6,408 nucleotides of DNA from Acidobacteria bacterium CG_4_9_14_3_um_filter_49_7 (GTDB lineage Bacteria > Acidobacteriota > Holophagae > Thermotomaculales > Thermotomaculaceae). The notes beneath the pieces are model-generated. The model did no database searches. It saw nothing but the letters and a program-made list of their open reading frames with translations, and was not told the origin of the DNA. Positions 5,656-6,408 of the stretch are shown here, in pieces. The stretch lies in assembly GCA_002789615.1 (NCBI GenBank), contig PFTO01000057.1, forward strand, positions 3,642-10,049. The letters run 5' to 3'. Position 1 is the stretch's first letter; every line of letters starts with the position of its first letter. The position numbers and the translations under genes were made by a program.

Positions 5656-5665
5656 TTTTCTTATC
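5640..5665. repeat. Overlapping inverted repeats at the transglycosylase -35
   Basis: AAGTGA (5640-5645) pairs with TCACTT (5652-5657) across 6 bases, covering the -35 element. GATAAG (5644-5649) also pairs with CTTATC (5660-5665) across 10 bases. A dyad over a -35 is where a repressor or activator could bind. The arms are only 6 bp and the region is AT-rich, so this is tentative. Confidence 0.35.
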
Positions 5666-5719
5666 TGTTATAACACACGGCGATTCAGTATCAAGCAGGT
5701 ATACATTTCCTCAGCACTG

Positions 5720-6408
5720 TTATCTGCCCATTGAAATACCCATGGATTCTGCCGTTTTCACAAGCTGGCCATCCGGATCCACGTTCTTCAGAGATGAAAC
5801 CGCCTCCTTTATCGGGACAATCTTAATTTTCGGGGTTTTCAGACACACCATGTGGGCGCATTTCCCAGATGCCAGGCAATCCACCGCTGCCACTCCAAAT
5901 CGAGTTGCAAGGATGCGATCAAACGGAGTCGGTGATCCCCCCCGCTGGAGGTGTCCCAGGACCGTGACCCGGACATCCATTCCCGTGCGCTCGCCGATCT
6001 GTTCACCCACGACATTCCCCACACCTCCCAATCGGGGCGATCTTCCCTTGATACCTGTCTCCAGGAAAACCATCTTGCCACCGAGCGGTCGGGAGCCCTC
6101 CGCCACCACCACAATGGAGAATTTGCTACCGGTGCGGCTTCGGCGGAGTATCTTGCTGCATACCTTTTCAATGTTGTATTCAATTTCCGGAATCAGAATC
6201 ACATCCGCACCACCTGCAAGACCGGACTCCAACGCAATCCATCCTGCGTACCTACCCATCAGTTCGACCACAATCACCCGATGATGGCTCTGGGCCGTGG
6301 TATGGAGCTTGTCAAGCGCCTCTGTGGCGGTGGTAATCGCAGTATTGAAGCCGAATGTATAGTCGGTGGCCTGCAGGTCATTGTCAATGGTTTTGGGTAC
6401 CCCCACTG
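5720..6408 (-). CDS. 6-phosphofructokinase, partial (N-terminus beyond right edge)
   Basis: The C-terminal 229 or so codons of a PfkA-family enzyme are present, converting fructose 6-phosphate to fructose 1,6-bisphosphate in glycolysis. Numbering from the first full codon used here (6406), visible family motifs are PKTIDND (4-10) with the catalytic Asp at 8, VELMGRYAGWIAL (47-59) with the sugar-phosphate-binding MGR, VAEGSRPLGG (101-110) and LGHLQRGGSPTPFDR (150-164). The residue after the proline in PKTIDND is Lys, where E. coli PfkA has Gly124. Lys here is typical of PPi-dependent and of group III enzymes. The second determinant, residue 104 (Gly for ATP, Asp for PPi), lies outside the window, so the phosphoryl donor is undecided. 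The frame runs open to the last base; the apparent GTG at 6406 is an internal Val codon, not a start. No clear terminator follows the TAA at 5720-5722. Confidence 0.93.
   Translation of the reverse strand, partial: VGVPKTIDNDLQATDYTFGFNTAITTATEALDKLHTTAQSHHRVIVVELMGRYAGWIALESGLAGGADVILIPEIEYNIEKVCSKILRRSRTGSKFSIVVVAEGSRPLGGKMVFLETGIKGRSPRLGGVGNVVGEQIGERTGMDVRVTVLGHLQRGGSPTPFDRILATRFGVAAVDCLASGKCAHMVCLKTPKIKIVPIKEAVSSLKNVDPDGQLVKTAESMGISMGR

Noticed and set aside
5649..6284. A 211-codon plus-strand frame antisense to phosphofructokinase
   Set aside because: It is rich in Pro, Ser, Thr and Arg, without any domain, while the opposite strand carries all phosphofructokinase motifs.
1..6408. Mobile elements, CRISPR arrays, tRNA or rRNA genes
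   Set aside because: No transposase or integrase motif, regularly spaced repeat, cloverleaf or rRNA sequence was seen on either strand.

Overview
The window reads as a compact stretch of ordinary bacterial chromosome. It holds eight protein genes with short spacers, Shine-Dalgarno sequences, sigma70-like promoters and one clear intrinsic terminator. I see no rRNA, tRNA, CRISPR array, insertion sequence or phage gene. An indole-producing lyase, a glycolytic phosphofructokinase, a secreted lytic transglycosylase and a stand-alone receiver fit a peptidoglycan-containing, probably fermentative heterotroph. The phylum cannot be assigned from this sequence alone.

Left part (1-1812, minus strand): tryptophanase (tnaA) is followed after 15 bases by an HD-domain hydrolase that runs off the left edge. 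They form a likely two-gene operon read leftwards from an extended -10 promoter.

Centre (2035-4588, plus strand): from the divergent side of the same spacer, a good promoter (TTGACA, 17 bases, AATAAT) drives three genes. These are a CYTH triphosphatase-like protein, a DUF47/PhoU-like protein and a PiT-family phosphate permease. The last two are a well-known pair. With the CYTH enzyme first, the operon looks like a phosphate module joining hydrolysis of inorganic triphosphate (or a related triphosphate) to low-affinity phosphate transport and its control.

Right part (4457-6408, minus strand): three leftward units are present. A CheY-like single-domain receiver converges on the permease gene and overlaps it tail to tail by 132 bases. 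A secreted family-1 lytic transglycosylase has a near-consensus promoter and a strong terminator. A phosphofructokinase is cut by the right edge.

The points most worth checking are the CYTH-DUF47-PiT operon; the codon-aligned antisense overlap between the permease tail and the receiver, together with an A7 tract just upstream where a -1 shift would end the permease before the overlap; the apparently leaderless receiver gene; and the pairing of tnaA with an HD hydrolase. I found no strong evidence for a wholly new system.
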